Below are positions 6,006-6,128 of a DNA stretch of 6,128 nucleotides, one piece after another; position 1 is the stretch's first letter, and each line of letters begins with the position of its first letter. The notes under the pieces were generated by a model. It was not told the DNA's origin. It was given only the letters and a program-made list of their open reading frames with translations, and searched no databases. Made by a program: the position numbers and the translations under genes. The DNA is from Pseudomonadota bacterium. GTDB taxonomy: Bacteria > Pseudomonadota > Gammaproteobacteria > Burkholderiales > SG8-39. The stretch spans positions 1-6,128 of the forward strand of contig JAKAIH010000179.1 in the NCBI GenBank assembly GCA_021825225.1. Reading direction: 5' to 3'.

Positions 6006-6085
6006 ACAGACCGCAGCGCGCAGCGGGCCGCCGCCTGCGCAGGAACCCGCATTCCATGAACACTTTAACCAGGGCTACGCTATGA
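6002..6085 (+). CDS. Possible 27-codon micro-ORF coupling gspK to gspL
   Basis: An ATG at 6002 overlaps the gspK stop (ATGA 6002-6005). Its frame ends at TGA 6083-6085, which overlaps the gspL start (ATGA 6082-6085). The peptide would begin MNRPQRAAGRRLRRNPHSMN and carries seven Arg in 27 residues; it has no signal or membrane helix and matches no family I know. A second ATG at 6056 is in the same frame. With 4-nt overlaps on both sides, like the neighbouring real genes, it could carry ribosomes from gspK to gspL across a gap of 76 nt. The alternative is chance: gspL has its own AGGG (6071-6074) seven bases before its ATG, and the peptide composition may simply reflect GC-rich spacer. Confidence 0.35.
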   Translation: MNRPQRAAGRRLRRNPHSMNTLTRATL

Positions 6086-6128
6086 GCTTGCTTCGAATCC
6101 ACTGTTCTTTGCGCGCTGCGCCGCAAAG
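6082..6128 (+). CDS. gspL: GspL, inner-membrane platform protein, N-terminal fragment
   Basis: Only the first 15 codons are present (MSLLRIHCSLRAAPQ) before the window ends. GspL is the bitopic platform protein whose cytoplasmic actin-like domain holds GspE. An opening of the form M-S-x-L-R-I is common for GspL, and gspL is expected directly after gspK, so the call rests mainly on gene order. AGGG at 6071-6074 is a reasonably spaced ribosome site. The visible segment is too short to judge domains. Confidence 0.75.
   Translation, partial: MSLLRIHCSLRAAPQ

Overview
The window holds a conserved type II secretion system (T2SS, Gsp/Xcp/Pul) locus in two divergent blocks. The DNA is GC-rich with strongly GC-biased third codon positions. 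Together with the divergent gspC-D-E / gspG-H-I-J-K-L layout and a short GspC without a PDZ domain, this suggests a proteobacterium, most likely a betaproteobacterium. That assignment is an inference from style and gene order; there is no marker gene here to fix the taxon.

Left block (minus strand, read right to left): gspC (2895-2329, inner-membrane linker), gspD (2268-202, outer-membrane secretin) and the first 68 codons of gspE (205 to the window edge, assembly ATPase). gspD and gspE overlap by 4 nt. Right block (plus strand): gspG (major pseudopilin), gspH, gspI, gspJ, gspK (minor pseudopilins), a possible 27-codon micro-ORF, and the first 15 codons of gspL (inner-membrane platform). gspI/gspJ and gspJ/gspK overlap by ATGA, and the micro-ORF is joined to both gspK and gspL in the same way. 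gspF and the rest of gspE, gspL and later genes lie outside the window.

The genes act together. GspE, with GspL and other platform proteins outside the window, drives assembly of a GspG pseudopilus tipped by GspH-I-J-K. The pseudopilus pushes folded periplasmic proteins through the GspD secretin, and GspC links platform and secretin.

Noncoding content lies in three places. (1) The divergent gap 2896-3092 carries two near-identical units 53 bp apart. Each has a palindromic -10-like box readable on both strands, followed by a 16-bp dyad. (2) The 55-nt gspH-gspI gap region carries two perfect hairpins, one with the gspH stop codon in its loop. (3) The gspK-gspL junction carries the micro-ORF. 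I saw no tRNA, rRNA, CRISPR, insertion sequence or phage gene. The protein content is ordinary T2SS, and any novelty is in these regulatory details.
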